Below, piece by piece: positions 47,901 through 58,717 of a stretch of DNA of 64,000 bases (positions are counted from its first letter, which is position 1; each line of letters begins with the position of its first letter). This stretch comes from Haemonchus contortus (lineage: Eukaryota; Nematoda; Chromadorea; Rhabditida; Trichostrongylidae). The DNA is taken from NCBI GenBank assembly GCA_000469685.2, contig LS997564.1:2868940-2932939 (forward strand), in the 5' to 3' direction. Position numbers and translations under genes: made by a program. The notes below the pieces were generated by a model. The model did no database searches, was not told the DNA's origin, and worked only from the letters and a program-made list of their open reading frames with translations.

Positions 47901-50900
47901 GCAAGGTGTAATGGGTGTAAATCCCTTTCTTTAGCTGATAAAAAGGCCTCAGACGTTGCAAAGTGTTGTTGACAATGTTTTTCTCTTTGATGTACGGGAA
48001 CCATATGCGCCTCAATTTTCAATTTTTTTCTACAGGCCACTTTTTTCAATCATAACTGTCCTTTGTTTATTTTTGATGTTCTTCGATTATCCTTAGAACT
48101 GTTCTGGTCATTGAAATGCTATGAATATCAAACGCTTCAGGTTCTCAACTGGATTGTGAATGAGGTCAATCTTCCCATGTACGCGGAACGGATAGTGGAG
48201 CTCAAAATAGATGGAACCGTGTTGCCAAGGTGAATATTCGCTGTTTGCTGAGGGTACTAGAGGAATAGATTATACTTAGCCCCATGCCAATGAATCTAGA
48301 CTGAAAAAAATAGAAGATTGATCAGTGAAAAAGGGGTCATTTCGACGAGTTCTCTCTCAGAATGATGAAAGATTGCTGGGCGAAGTTAAAGAGTTCCACA
48401 GCTATGTGAAATGTTTTGAACTTTCAGGTTGGCAGTGCATAATTCGACATACATGACAAACTATCTTGGAATAAAGTCATCAGTACATCGTCAAAAGTTA
48501 CGACTCAACGCACTTGACGTTGTCCTGTTTGGCCACCGCGATCCTTCTTCTAAAGGAAAAGACATTGCTTTAGCTCTTTTGGTAACGCTCTTTGAAAATA
48601 TCCAATTTTTATGCTACCTACATCGAAGAATTTCTATTTTAGCTTCTTTTGCTCACATCCGTTTTAATTCTCTACGTTAAACAACGTCGTCGAGCTCGAC
48701 TACAGGTAACAGAGCTCTCCCAGAAACTGAAAGAATTGAAATCTATGGAAAATCAATTTGATCATGAACAAAAGAAGTGGCATGAAGAGCGAAGCAGACG
48801 GTGGGGTCTCATTAAGTAACATTATGGAGAACGTCATTGTTTCATTGTTAAGATCAACGAACGATGGAGGCGTGAGCCAGGTAGAAGTCGATAACCTACG
48901 GGTTCAACTAGAAGCAGCCGAACGACGGTAAGTTTCCTCACTGTTGGCCTTTATATGTCTTTGCGATTTCTATGAAAGAAAACCATGAAAACAGTGATGT
49001 TACATTTGAAAGACTTTTGTTTATTCCATCTGTGAAACCATCTTTCATTCCCTGCATATTTTGTTATTGATTTATAGATTTTCACAACTTTATTCTCGAT
49101 TCTGGATCCTTGGAAGTTTTGTCGATTTGCAGATTAGAAGAGAACGGATTTGGTGGTTGCCCTCTCGCACTACAACCGCTCCTTCGAAAGACGTGTGAAG
49201 TTGAAATGGCCTTCCTAGAAAAACAGAAACAAGAGTAGGTTCATGGCATATCGGTTTCTGGATCATTTGACTGTGAGAAGTAGAAGCTAAGGCATTACAT
49301 GGCAATCTGTGCCAATGAGTCAATTATTTCTGCTCTGTGGGAGAGAATGTCTTTATCAAGTGACTCTAGTATCTTTGTTTGTGCACTGAATGAAAGTAAT
49401 TACATTTCCATTCGAAAGAATTATTCACTGAGTCTAGAATTTGCTTCTAGTTGTGTGAAAGAGATGCGAGAAGCGATTGAATTGGTGGATCGCCTTCAGA
49501 GGAAGACGTCCAGTGTTCTTTCGTCACTTAAACTAGCGACCGGAGCGTCGTCTTCCAGCGACCAGGTTGACAGTAAAATATTCGCTCTTAAGTGAGTTCA
49601 CCGGTTGTTTTTACGTCTGTTTGCTGTATCCAGGATAAGTTCGTGGGTTTATCATTGTGCATTGAAAGGTCCCGTATGGACAAAATACAAGTGCTTACTC
49701 GTGAATCTCAAGATCGATGGCTACAGATCGAGTCTCTTTGTGGTTTCTCTGTCTTTTATCCAAGCGGTAAGTTGTATTGGAATGAAAACGCTGTTTTTCC
49801 TCAGAATTCGCGAAATGACCGCACTCGTGTTTTGCATAGCATGTTCTAATTGCAAGCATATCGTGGAATGTTCGGTTGTCTGATGTAGAATAACGGAGCA
49901 CTTCAGTGGTGACAAATTCACCTATATACGTTTCTTCGTTGTATGTTGTGTTGTTCTAGAGGCGATTCCAGTCATGCAACATTCGGCATCATCATCTCAT
50001 TTTTACGGCCACAACTCAGGTATGTCAGAGCCGGAGGAGGATGATAGCTCTTCGAGTGGCAGCTTTCTCTAGTCAATCTAGAGTATCAACTTCAACAGTG
50101 ACTGTGTTTGTGAATGCCATGTTGTTATAGCACGATGTGAGCATGCTAGAAAACTTCTGAAAATTCAGCTCATATATGTTTTTGTGTAATTATTTTTGTC
50201 TCCCTTGTCATTGTGATGGTGTTGTCATTGAATTTATACTTACCCTTCATTGTATTGGACGTTCCGTTGACCTTTTCAGTCAGTTTCAGGCTTCTTATCT
50301 GTTCGGCTGCGTATTTGCACAGTGCATAATTCTAATTCAAGTATCTCAGACGACAAGGTGCACAGTAGCCTTGCGAAATCAGTGGTATAAATAGCACACC
50401 CCTTAGGTACTGGTTTTTTGACGTTTGTTTTGGGCACGTGATGGGTTAGGGCAATTTAGGGCAGTGTGATATTTTTCCTTTGCTCAATAAGTCAAGAAAA
50501 GGGTTCGATGACAACCACCACTATTTTACTTCTTTTCTGTGTTAAGGGGGCTGCGCAGTCAAATTAATGCAATATCTTTCTAGTCAGCGAGGGAGCGGGG
50601 TGTTTCGTTTGAGCTCTTTTTTGAAAAGCGTCAATAGCCTTTACGGTAGACAGGGTAATAATCATAAAAGTTAGCCGGAAGTTTTGTTTGTAGTACCTTT
50701 TGATTAGTACTGATAAAAGCCTTATGACAAAAACATGCACCCATGGTAGAAATTTGTTGGGGAATCTATGAAACAAGCGCAATTTCGAGTTTCTATGAGG
50801 TACAGAAGAAATCGGGAAGGTTTTCATCTGATTTTCTGAGATGCCACAGGGATCTGTTTTTGAGATGTCATGAGAATCTATATTTGAGATATCGCGGAGT

Positions 50901-53477
50901 TCTTTAAAGAATATAAGAATAGAATAATATAAACAATTTTTATCATTAACCTTCGACAGTCTAAAAGAATAAACTGTAGAGAAGTAATAATAAATTCCAA
51001 AAAAGTTTATCATTTTGGGCCGTAATCAAATATAGAAAAATCAAAACAAATGCTGGTAAATAGTGTTATCTTCTTTAGTATTTCGTAATTACACTGTTAG
51101 TTTGAAAAAGTGAGCGAGTACTAGAATAGTATTTGCTTTTCAGTTCTCCCACTCTTTTGGGAACAACTTTCTGAATTGGTTCCCGGCCTTTGTTTTTCTT
51201 CTATTTCCGTTTCTTCTGGTTAAAATTCGCTGGAGGGGTCAAGGAACTGAATTTTAGGGAGATCAATGGAAGAGTAGGCAATTGTTCTTGAAATAGAGTA
51301 GAATTACTTTATGAATGAGGGTTCGATTAATAAAGGAGTGATTTTGTCATATTCTATCAATCGTGCGCAGAAAGGCCTCCGTTATCGAAAATAATTTCAA
51401 GAGGTAGATAGTGTCTGCGGACGTGCGCTTCTGGATTTGGGAACGCTGTCGTATAACATGAGATGATACTTACCCGAAAACCAGCTAGGGTTTTGACGAC
51501 CTTGGGAATGGTCAGGGCCACCCACCGCTTTCAAAACAATATTTTCTGTTTTCTCACAGATTTTCCGCAAAATCCAATGTTTTGTATATCATTGCTCTCA
51601 TAAATGGTTTCTCGAAATGTCTAGTTTGTGTTTACTTGTTTACTCCTTGCATGCCAGTCACCCAAACCGAATCACCTCCTAAGTGAATGCTGTTTTTGTT
51701 TGTTTTTCTCTCTAACCCTGGTTTTTCTTTATAATCTTTGCTGCCAGAGCTCTAATCATCGCTTTTGTGCTTTTTCAGCATCGTCATCAGTTTCTTCAAA
51801 ATCGATACCATCAGGTGGTGGCGGATCCACTCTTCACTCCAGTAATCAAACAATCGCTTCGAACAGCACCACTACGCAGCAGGGCCGTGAATGCGCAGTC
51901 ATATCCAGTATTTCATTCCGGAGCTTCCTCGGACGGTTCCATTCATATTGTGTCATCTAGTGGTGCCGTTAATGCCACAACGAATGGCATGGCAAGTGGA
52001 ATGGTTTGGCCTCAACGAGCGTGAGTTATACAGAGTATTGCTTTGTTGTTTTTTAAATTTATGCATGTTGGCGCGGCTAACCTGGTTTTGCAACGAGCCC
52101 TCTCACATAAGCTTTGTATCATTTCGCTAGAGAAACACATAATATATATGAACTTGGTTTAGCATAGAGTAGTTACTTCCGTTAGAAGTGAAATCGAAAA
52201 CTTCATCGAATTGAGGGAAGATTGTAGATTTCATTAATGAATGAAGTTTACATGTTGTTTTATGGCTAAACAGTAACTGCGTTTCATGTTTTTGTCAACC
52301 GCTGAGCAGTTTGCAGCTTAGGTAGCTTTCTCTTCTACATTAATATTATGATGTGGTTCTCCGTCTTGAGGGTTGGTGGAATAAACCTTTTTTCGCTCGC
52401 TATAAGGGAACAAATAATGGCTGTTAATACAGTTCCGCTGAGTTCTCATCTTCAAGCTATTACCACGAAGGTTAGCGGCTGGTCTTACTGAACTCAACGA
52501 GCTGGGCTTGGTCTCTGCAGAGGGTCTGACCATTGGCTTGTGATCATAATTGGTGTTCGATGCAGTTTTCTTGCAAATAGTTTCTAGTTTCTAGCAGCAG
52601 CAGATAGCAGTTTTCTTCTCTTGAGTTTAAGATATTTAGGCTTCGACTCTTTATTTATAACTTTCATATCTAAACTTATGCTAATGGTATGCTAAATAGA
52701 ATTCGTTAGTAGGAGGAAAGACTAAAGGTCGAGTTCAGTTATAGTAATCGTGATCTTGATGGCGACTGTTGCCTTTTTTGTAAAAGATGGATTTGATAAA
52801 ACTACCATGTGAGCTATCACAGAGCACAACTTTTGGGTCAGGGCAATGAACAAACTGTTTCAGTCTTCAATAGAGTGATGGAATTCCCTACTTACAATTA
52901 GAAGCACTGAAGCTCTTTTTGAAAAAACCTGCATGCAAGAATTTTTCGTTTTTATTTGCATGTCACAACCATTTACGTTGCCTTCTTTTCATTTACTTCC
53001 CTTCATTATGTTGGGAGTGTTCCAAATTTTAGCAGATTTGTTTTATTTGTACTATAAGTTGATGTCAGGACTTATTAATATATTAACATATTATTAATGT
53101 TAACATATTAACAACAACTACAGTCAGACCCGTTATGCAGAATTCTGGACAGTGGTGGTGATCTACTGTCTAGGGTGTGATGTGACTTACAGTGATAACC
53201 TTTACTACATCCCACACTACTATAGCGTGACGTGAAGTATGACCAATTTATCCACTCGCATTCGGCCGTTTTTTTTTCCTCTGTGATTCTGAATAATCTA
53301 TACTTTCAGGTTGCTCGCTTTCATTGTTTTGCTGTTGTATGTTGATATGAAATTATTTACAGTATGACGGAAGACTCTGTTTCGATATCGTCGACCGAAG
53401 GAAAGAAGAAAAAGGGTCTGTTGAAGTTCTTCAAGAAGTCTTCGTCAAAACAAAGTATCAGCGCAATTGCACAATGA
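44916..53477 (+). CDS. stim-1: STIM-1, ER calcium sensor of store-operated calcium entry
   Basis: STIM spans the ER membrane, senses lumenal Ca2+ and opens Orai channels when stores empty. My phase-consistent model of 13 exons gives 516 aa: 44916-45012, 45169-45293, 47383-47526, 48141-48229, 48428-48581, 48643-48815, 48853-48927, 49133-49234, 49451-49591, 49669-49766, 49960-50019, 51843-52020, 53363-53477. Residues 1-25 are a signal peptide. The canonical EF-hand loop [12 protein letters not shown] is at 60-71; the hidden EF-hand/SAM start is [22 protein letters not shown] continues through [20 protein letters not shown] and [16 protein letters not shown] (to about 190). The membrane segment is at about 198-215 ([15 protein letters not shown] region). 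A short coiled coil is followed by the Orai-activating SOAR/CAD region ([13 protein letters not shown] to [11 protein letters not shown], about 300-393). A Ser-rich linker ends in a basic tail, [12 protein letters not shown], matching the phosphoinositide-binding polybasic end of STIM. Length is close to C. elegans STIM-1. Confidence 0.94.
46835..46879. repeat. Perfect 15-bp hairpin in stim-1 intron 2
   Basis: TCGACGTAAACTGAC at 46835-46849 is exactly complementary to 46865-46879 across a 15-nt loop. It is too short for a typical pre-miRNA and lies in a 2.1-kb intron. It may be the remnant core of a palindromic element. Confidence 0.65.
50020..50072 (+). other. Alternative read-through 3' end of stim-1
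   Basis: If the donor at 50020 is not used, the frame continues for 17 codons ([17 protein letters not shown], encoded from the split codon onward) to TAG at 50070-50072. This acidic-serine tail looks like real coding sequence. It would give a shorter STIM lacking the polybasic end. Confidence 0.45.
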
Positions 53478-54207
53478 AATCTACACCTGCGCCCATCATT
53501 CAGTGTCACTTTTTTTGTTAAAGAAAGAAATGTTCAATACATATTTGAAATTTGTATTTAGAATTAATTTTGCCTTTAACTATAAAGTCGTGCCACGCAT
53601 TGATCATTACTTGTGGCCTTCGTTTTAGTGATTTTTTTCCTGTTCATATGTACCAAATCCACGTCAGTTTATCCGGTTTTTCTACACAGCTGTTGTCGGA
53701 AGCCGAGGGGCCTTCCTGAGTCCTGATTTTCGGATAGGAATGGATCTCCCTAATTCTGTTCAACAGGAGGCTTACTTTCCCGGAGCACTGGAGGCTTATT
53801 TCCCCGAGCACTCACTTGATATTGGTTATTAATGATGGCAATTCCTTGGCTTCTTGCGTCGGTTGTATGAAAAGACTAATGGACCATTAAATTGTGATCT
53901 AAATGCCTTGCCTTCCCATATCATCGCCAAAATATTTTAAATTGTATTTATGGTGACCTTGATTTCTTTATGTTTCTTTTATTTCTCCTTCATCTCAGTG
54001 CTGCTTGAATTGTGTCGATTGTCGATTTCCTTCTTGCTCTGCAGTGCTTGTGATCTAGGCCTAAACGGGGTTTTCGCAGTTTTAGCAAGATTTAATTATT
54101 AATAATATTTTAGAAATAGTTTAGTGGCAACTAAATTCTATACACATTGCTCGCACTATCAACACTGTGATGCTTTACCTACAGTATGCTTGAAATATTA
54201 TTGGGCT

Positions 54208-54213
54208 AATAAA
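54208..54213 (+). terminator. AATAAA between stim-1 and NIFK genes
   Basis: An AATAAA lies about 730 bp past the stim-1 stop and 119 bp before the next gene's ATG. It could end a long stim-1 3' UTR; no closer hexamer was noticed. Confidence 0.35.
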
Positions 54214-54311
54214 TTTTTCATTCATTGGCTGTGCAGTTGTCAATTGGCTTTCCATGAGCTTGCTCATTGTCTTGTTTTAGATTGATTAAGGTAAGCAATT
54301 GTTTGCTGAAT

Positions 54312-54323
54312 AGATTTTTTAAG
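54312..54323 (+). promoter_or_regulatory. Possible trans-splice acceptor of the NIFK-like gene
   Basis: GATTTTTTAAG ends at 54323, eight bases before the start codon. The short distance suits spliced-leader addition. A donor-like AAG/GTAAGC at about 54289 leaves open a small 5' UTR intron instead. Confidence 0.45.
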
Positions 54324-54331
54324 GATTACTC

Positions 54332-57113
54332 ATGTCAGAAGCTATTTCCATTGGAGCAGCTGCCAAAGCACCAAAGACTGCTACAAAGACCGAAAAGAAA
54401 GGAAAGAAACCTCTTTTTGTAGTAAAATTGAAGCATCTACCATATGGATTCTTTGAGAAGGTTGGACGTTAAGATTTCAAAAGTATGAAATTTTTTACTA
54501 AATCAGCTTCCGAGGCGATGAAGCTGGGTAAAATCTGAAATGGTGAAAAGGGAGGATAGGGCTGTGATAAATTTAGTTGTGTGATGAGCATAAAAGTGCA
54601 CGTAGGTCCTTGTTTGCTTCAAAGAAGCTGAGACCACTCTAATTTGAAACGCTGAAGCCAAGAGAATAGCCGGAAGGAACTTAGCGGGCAATTTTTCATT
54701 TTGCACATTTCGGAAGCGATTGCAGCCATGCATTATTTTTATTGCTTTCATGCTGCCAAGGCATGAGTGGCCATTTATTTTTACATGGTTGTTAAGCCTG
54801 GGAATCTGCAATGGTTAAAATATAATCAATACTTACGATGTATTGGGATTCCAATTTTCCTCAGTATCAAATTGAAGTAAAATGATTCGCGTAATGCTTG
54901 TATTTTCAGCAACTCTGGGAATACTTCACTCAATTCGGGAAAGTTGTACGAGTGCGTGTAGCTCGAAGTGTAAAGGTAAGCCTATGCATTGTATTTTTTC
55001 GTTAATATCGTGAAATATTGAATAATTTCCCTTCTCAAATTGTTTACGCCCCTCTCAGTAAGTACTACCCGAATGAAGAGACCCTCAATTCATAAGGAGT
55101 TGTGGTGCCAGTTGTTATTGATCTTTGTCTGCAGAAGAATATATTGGGTTGTAACATAAGTTCGTAGAGTTTTGCGTTAGAGTTATTTTGCAACGATTTG
55201 TTTTGTTTTTCAGCAAAGTGTATACATTCATTCGAAAGAGCTTTTTCTCCTCTACAAAACTGTTTTATCTGTTTTTTTGGGGAGTTTAATTGTTCGTCTT
55301 TTTTCTGGCTCAGAAATGGAATATTTAGGAGGAAAAAATCAGCATTTTCGACATCTGCTTTTCTTGCCGAAACAGCTCGGGAGATATGCAGTGTGTACAG
55401 GGAAGGTGTCTTACATAGGTGTGTCTACTGCACAAAAATGGTTCGCAAAGCTTGAAATAGGCGACTTTGAACTTGAAGACACGCCTCGAAGCGGACGACC
55501 TGCAGAATTCGACCAAGAGCGTCTGAAGGAACTATTGAAGGAAGACAATTCGTGTATTGGCTGATTATTATAATACCTTATTTAATAATTTATCATTGCA
55601 ATTATTGCTTTTTGTTCAGAGAAATCTTTGTGAAAAACTCTACGAACTTATGTTACAACCTAATATTTGAGATGCTGCTTATTCACATATTTTTACGGTT
55701 TAGACGGGTAACTTCAAAGGATGGGCTTACGTGGGATTCGATAATAAAGATGTAGCAGAAATCGCTGCAGAAACGATGAATGGATATCTGATGTTCGAGA
55801 AAAGACTAACCTGCCATGTGAGTTTTATGACTGTAACTTACTTATCATTGGTACCGCTTTCATCATTCTTCACTATAAATAGGTTTGGTATAGGTAATGG
55901 CACCTGACAAAATTCCAAAGTCTATGAAGAGTGGGCCAAGGTACGTAGCTCCGCCACACATGCGGGGACGGGCTAAAAAAGATGCTCTGAAGCGTAATAA
56001 GGATAAGACTAAAGATCAGGAGGAAAAGACGAAGGTAAGAATTTGTTGCAATTTATTTTTTTTCAAATAAATTTCACAGTATAGAAGTAGTCCATACCTC
56101 GCTTTACCTATTTCTTCACAGTTTTGTCTTGCTGGTTTCCCATAGCCCAGCTTCCTTCTTGAAAGCCCCATTACATCTTATACGCTATAATAAGGAAAGA
56201 AAAATGGCTACTATATTCTTGGCCAAGGAATTCTCATTTTTCTGACTGCCTAACTGTGCTATGGTCCGCTTCCTTCGAAATTCATGTCAGTATTCTAGGC
56301 AAGGCGTATAGCTATTCAAAAACGCAATCTGAAAAAGCTCAAAAACCTTGGCATCGATTACGATTTTGAAGCAATGTCGACAAGTACTTCCAAAGCTGTA
56401 AGTTTTCAAATGTTCTGTTTGATAATATTCTTTAGAGTTTCTTATTTTTTTGTATATGAGTTTGTGAAGCTAGCTTTATCATTGCGATCGTGGTGACGTG
56501 AGAAATGCTTTCGTAGTGAGTTAGAAAATCGATGAGTTCAATTTCAGCTTGAGTTCACTGCGATCCTTTCCTAAATAGGGGGCGTCGAGTTTTTTTTTCC
56601 TGATATATCTTTTAGAATGTTATCACAGCTGCAGGTCTGAAAATAATGAGCACGTCTTATAATTTGCTGTGCATATGATCTGCATATGAAAGTTTTCCAA
56701 AGACTCTTTGACCCTCTTTTGCTTTCTTTTCCATCATCTCTTACGCAGTTGCTAACAATAAGAATCGCTTACGATATTTATGGTGTGTTAAAGCTATAAC
56801 TGAAAACTTCAGTTTCAGGACACCTCGGAAATCAAAGAAGTCAAGAAATCAGAAGATGATGTAGGTTATATTTAGATGTTTGCAACTAGTTCTCTAGAAA
56901 TATCGTAGCCTCGAGATGGGTGAGGTCAAAGTGAACTGAAAACAGCAAATCGTATTTACCCGCTCAAGCATCATTCAATTCCATTTCTGATTTTGTTTTT
57001 AGATGGAAATTTCGAAAGCGCCCAAGAAGAAAGTTAAGAAAGTAAAAGTGCCTGTCAAGAAAGTCAAGAGTTTGAAATCGTCCGTGAAAAAGAGGAAGAT
57101 AACGCATAAGTGA
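54332..57113 (+). CDS. NIFK-like nucleolar RNA-binding protein (RRM)
   Basis: This resembles MKI67 FHA-domain-interacting nucleolar phosphoprotein (yeast Nop15), an RRM protein that acts in large-subunit rRNA processing in the nucleolus. Seven exons, all in phase 0, encode 233 aa: 54332-54460, 54910-54975, 55704-55817, 55894-56034, 56299-56397, 56819-56860, 57003-57113. A short Lys/Ala-rich N-terminus precedes one RRM at about 28-105, with RNP2 VVKLKHLP and RNP1 [22 protein letters not shown] and [20 protein letters not shown] are typical of the family. The rest is strongly basic, with [14 protein letters not shown] in the middle and a [15 protein letters not shown] tail ending THK, consistent with nucleolar retention. 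Intron 2 carries a mariner derivative at 55144-55663. I do not give a worm gene symbol because I am unsure of it. Confidence 0.92.
55144..55663 (+). mobile_element. Mariner deletion derivative in NIFK intron 2
   Basis: A 520-bp element with terminal inverted repeats of about 31 bp (TTGGGTTGTAACATAAGTTC at the left, TTAGGTTGTAACATAAGTTC when the right end is reversed). TA dinucleotides flank it at 55142-55143 and 55664-55665. On the plus strand it retains the N-terminal DNA-binding part of a mariner transposase: [20 protein letters not shown] followed by [20 protein letters not shown]. The catalytic part is missing. It is internally deleted and non-autonomous. Confidence 0.9.
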
Positions 57114-57543
57114 TGGTTGATTTGAGGGATTGTTGGAAATGTTATTAATTTAAGCTACGTGCGACTGCATTGCTGTTGCTTAGTGATTTTTGTTAGAGAT
57201 TTTATGCATTCATAATCAATGTATATGTTGTTTGTCACTTGTTGATCCTTTTGTTGTTACCGAAAAGAAAGTTAGAGAAGACTGTAGTTTTTGCTGACAT
57301 TCAATGTACCTGCCTCAGTCTGTTTGAAGTTTGAGTTCGAAGCTTCCAAAGTGAATTGGATCGATGAGATAGTGCGAAGAGGGGCAGCTGGCTGTCACCC
57401 TTACCCATTCCAAGGAGTAGCCTCCGCACCAAATCCGTTCGAAGCAATCGAGCTTTCCATATTCCAGTGTTCATTATCTGACGCAAGAGTCGATTGAAAG
57501 GAAGGAATCACTGGTTTGTATGTCAACTTGTTACCTCCAACAG
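57114..57543. other. Downstream flank of the NIFK-like gene
   Basis: No secure gene. A plus-strand open frame at 57291-57497 (ending with the stretch NPFEAIELSIFQ and a few more residues) has protein-like composition but no fitting splice partner. I see no AATAAA close to the NIFK stop. Confidence 0.4.
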
Positions 57544-57867
57544 CTTTCCGAGTGTGCGGGCTGTGGGGCACTCCAAAATGGCTCAGTCAAGAGTACTCAA
57601 GCTCGGACTTCGTGGCCCCCGATCTTCCGTAAGCGTTTTTTTTTTCATTCGGTGTGCGCTGTTTCAAGTTTAAGCATGTGACATTTTATGCTGATCTAGA
57701 ATTGGGATTATGGGAGCTGATAACAAAACTACGTGCTTCCCATTGTCCATTTCAAATCTAACAGAGGAGGGTGTACGAATCTTGAGGATTCTTCAGGACG
57801 TCATTGGCATTTCACGCAGTACTAATGGTGCCCTTGCCCTCTCGATCATTCTTGAAAGCGCTCCTGT
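57544..57867 (+). CDS. Uncertain two-exon coding fragment
   Basis: An exon at about 57544-57629 (after acceptor CCTCCAACAG, before donor GTAAGC) reads FRVCGLWGTPKWLSQEYSSS and on. It joins in phase to 57700-57867 (acceptor GATCTAG, donor GTGAGT), which reads IGIMGADNKTTCFPLSISNL and then TEEGVRILRILQDVIGI. The second part has an amphipathic helical pattern with a distant look of small gamma-tubulin-complex proteins such as MZT1; this is weak. A different frame of the first exon starts at an ATG (MAQSRVLKLGLRG) but does not join in phase. No further exons were found. Confidence 0.3.
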
Positions 57868-58465
57868 GTGAGTATCAGTGAAGCAATAGTGAAATTGCTC
57901 ACCTCAAGGGAAAAGAGACAGGCGTACCGAAAAAGCGTGCACTTTTGACGGTACGACATTGTATTAGGCCTTATGGGGTTGTGGCTTTCAACCAAGTTTT
58001 TTTTGATTCTTGAAGTCGAAGAATAAGCGCACCAAGAGTTAGTGACCGAGGTTTTCTAAGCCTTGGTGAATTTCATCGATGGTTAATGCGCACGCTCACG
58101 TTTTAGGATCTGGTATGGTGGTGAGAACTAGCAATGAGTAGATCAAAAACCCCTTCCCTTTTTCATAATTCTTTTCATCCTGAATGGCAAACTTTAGTTG
58201 TAAAATACGTTCTTTTCCCTCACAGCAATACCGTGGTACATAGCAAGCGCTGCGCAAGGGCTGTAACTTATTATACTACTTGATTGCTAATGAGGAACTC
58301 GCTGAATTAGGCTGGGCCCGAACACGATTTGTTAGTATTTGTTGGTACTGAGCCCGAAGGTTATCCTATCAGACATATTAGGTGCAATGAACACTCGTTG
58401 AATTGATGAAAGTTCCATCAACCTCGGATGACTTTGAACGCCAGTATGGGTAATGGAGCTAATTA

Positions 58466-58717
58466 TTAGGTTGTTCGGAAGTAAATCGTTTGAGCTTAAA
58501 AAATTTATTACTATAAAAATGGAACTAAACAAGGTCAATTCAAAAGATAATCTCCATTACTATCAATGACTTGTTGCCAACGTTTACGCAAGGAATGGAT
58601 TTCTCTTCTGAAGAACTGGGCCGGTTGCGACTCATAGTAGTTGGGCACCCCGTGTTGGACTTCTTTGCGGTTGTTGAGTGGACAAACTCAACGTTCATTC
58701 CTTTCCGAACAACCTAA
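58466..58717 (-). mobile_element. Short mariner derivative retaining transposase C-terminus
   Basis: A 252-bp element flanked by TA (58464-58465 and 58718-58719) with inverted ends TTAGGTTGTTCGGAA and TTCCGAACAACCTAA. On the minus strand it keeps the end of a mariner transposase: PNYYESQPAQFFRREIHSL followed by RKRWQQVIDSNGDYLLN and a stop. This closing motif is diagnostic of mariner transposases. All upstream domains are deleted. Confidence 0.88.

Noticed and set aside
50564..51013. 149-codon minus-strand open frame in stim-1 intron 11
   Set aside because: Composition is that of AT-rich noncoding DNA (many F, Y, I, K), with no motif and no splice context.
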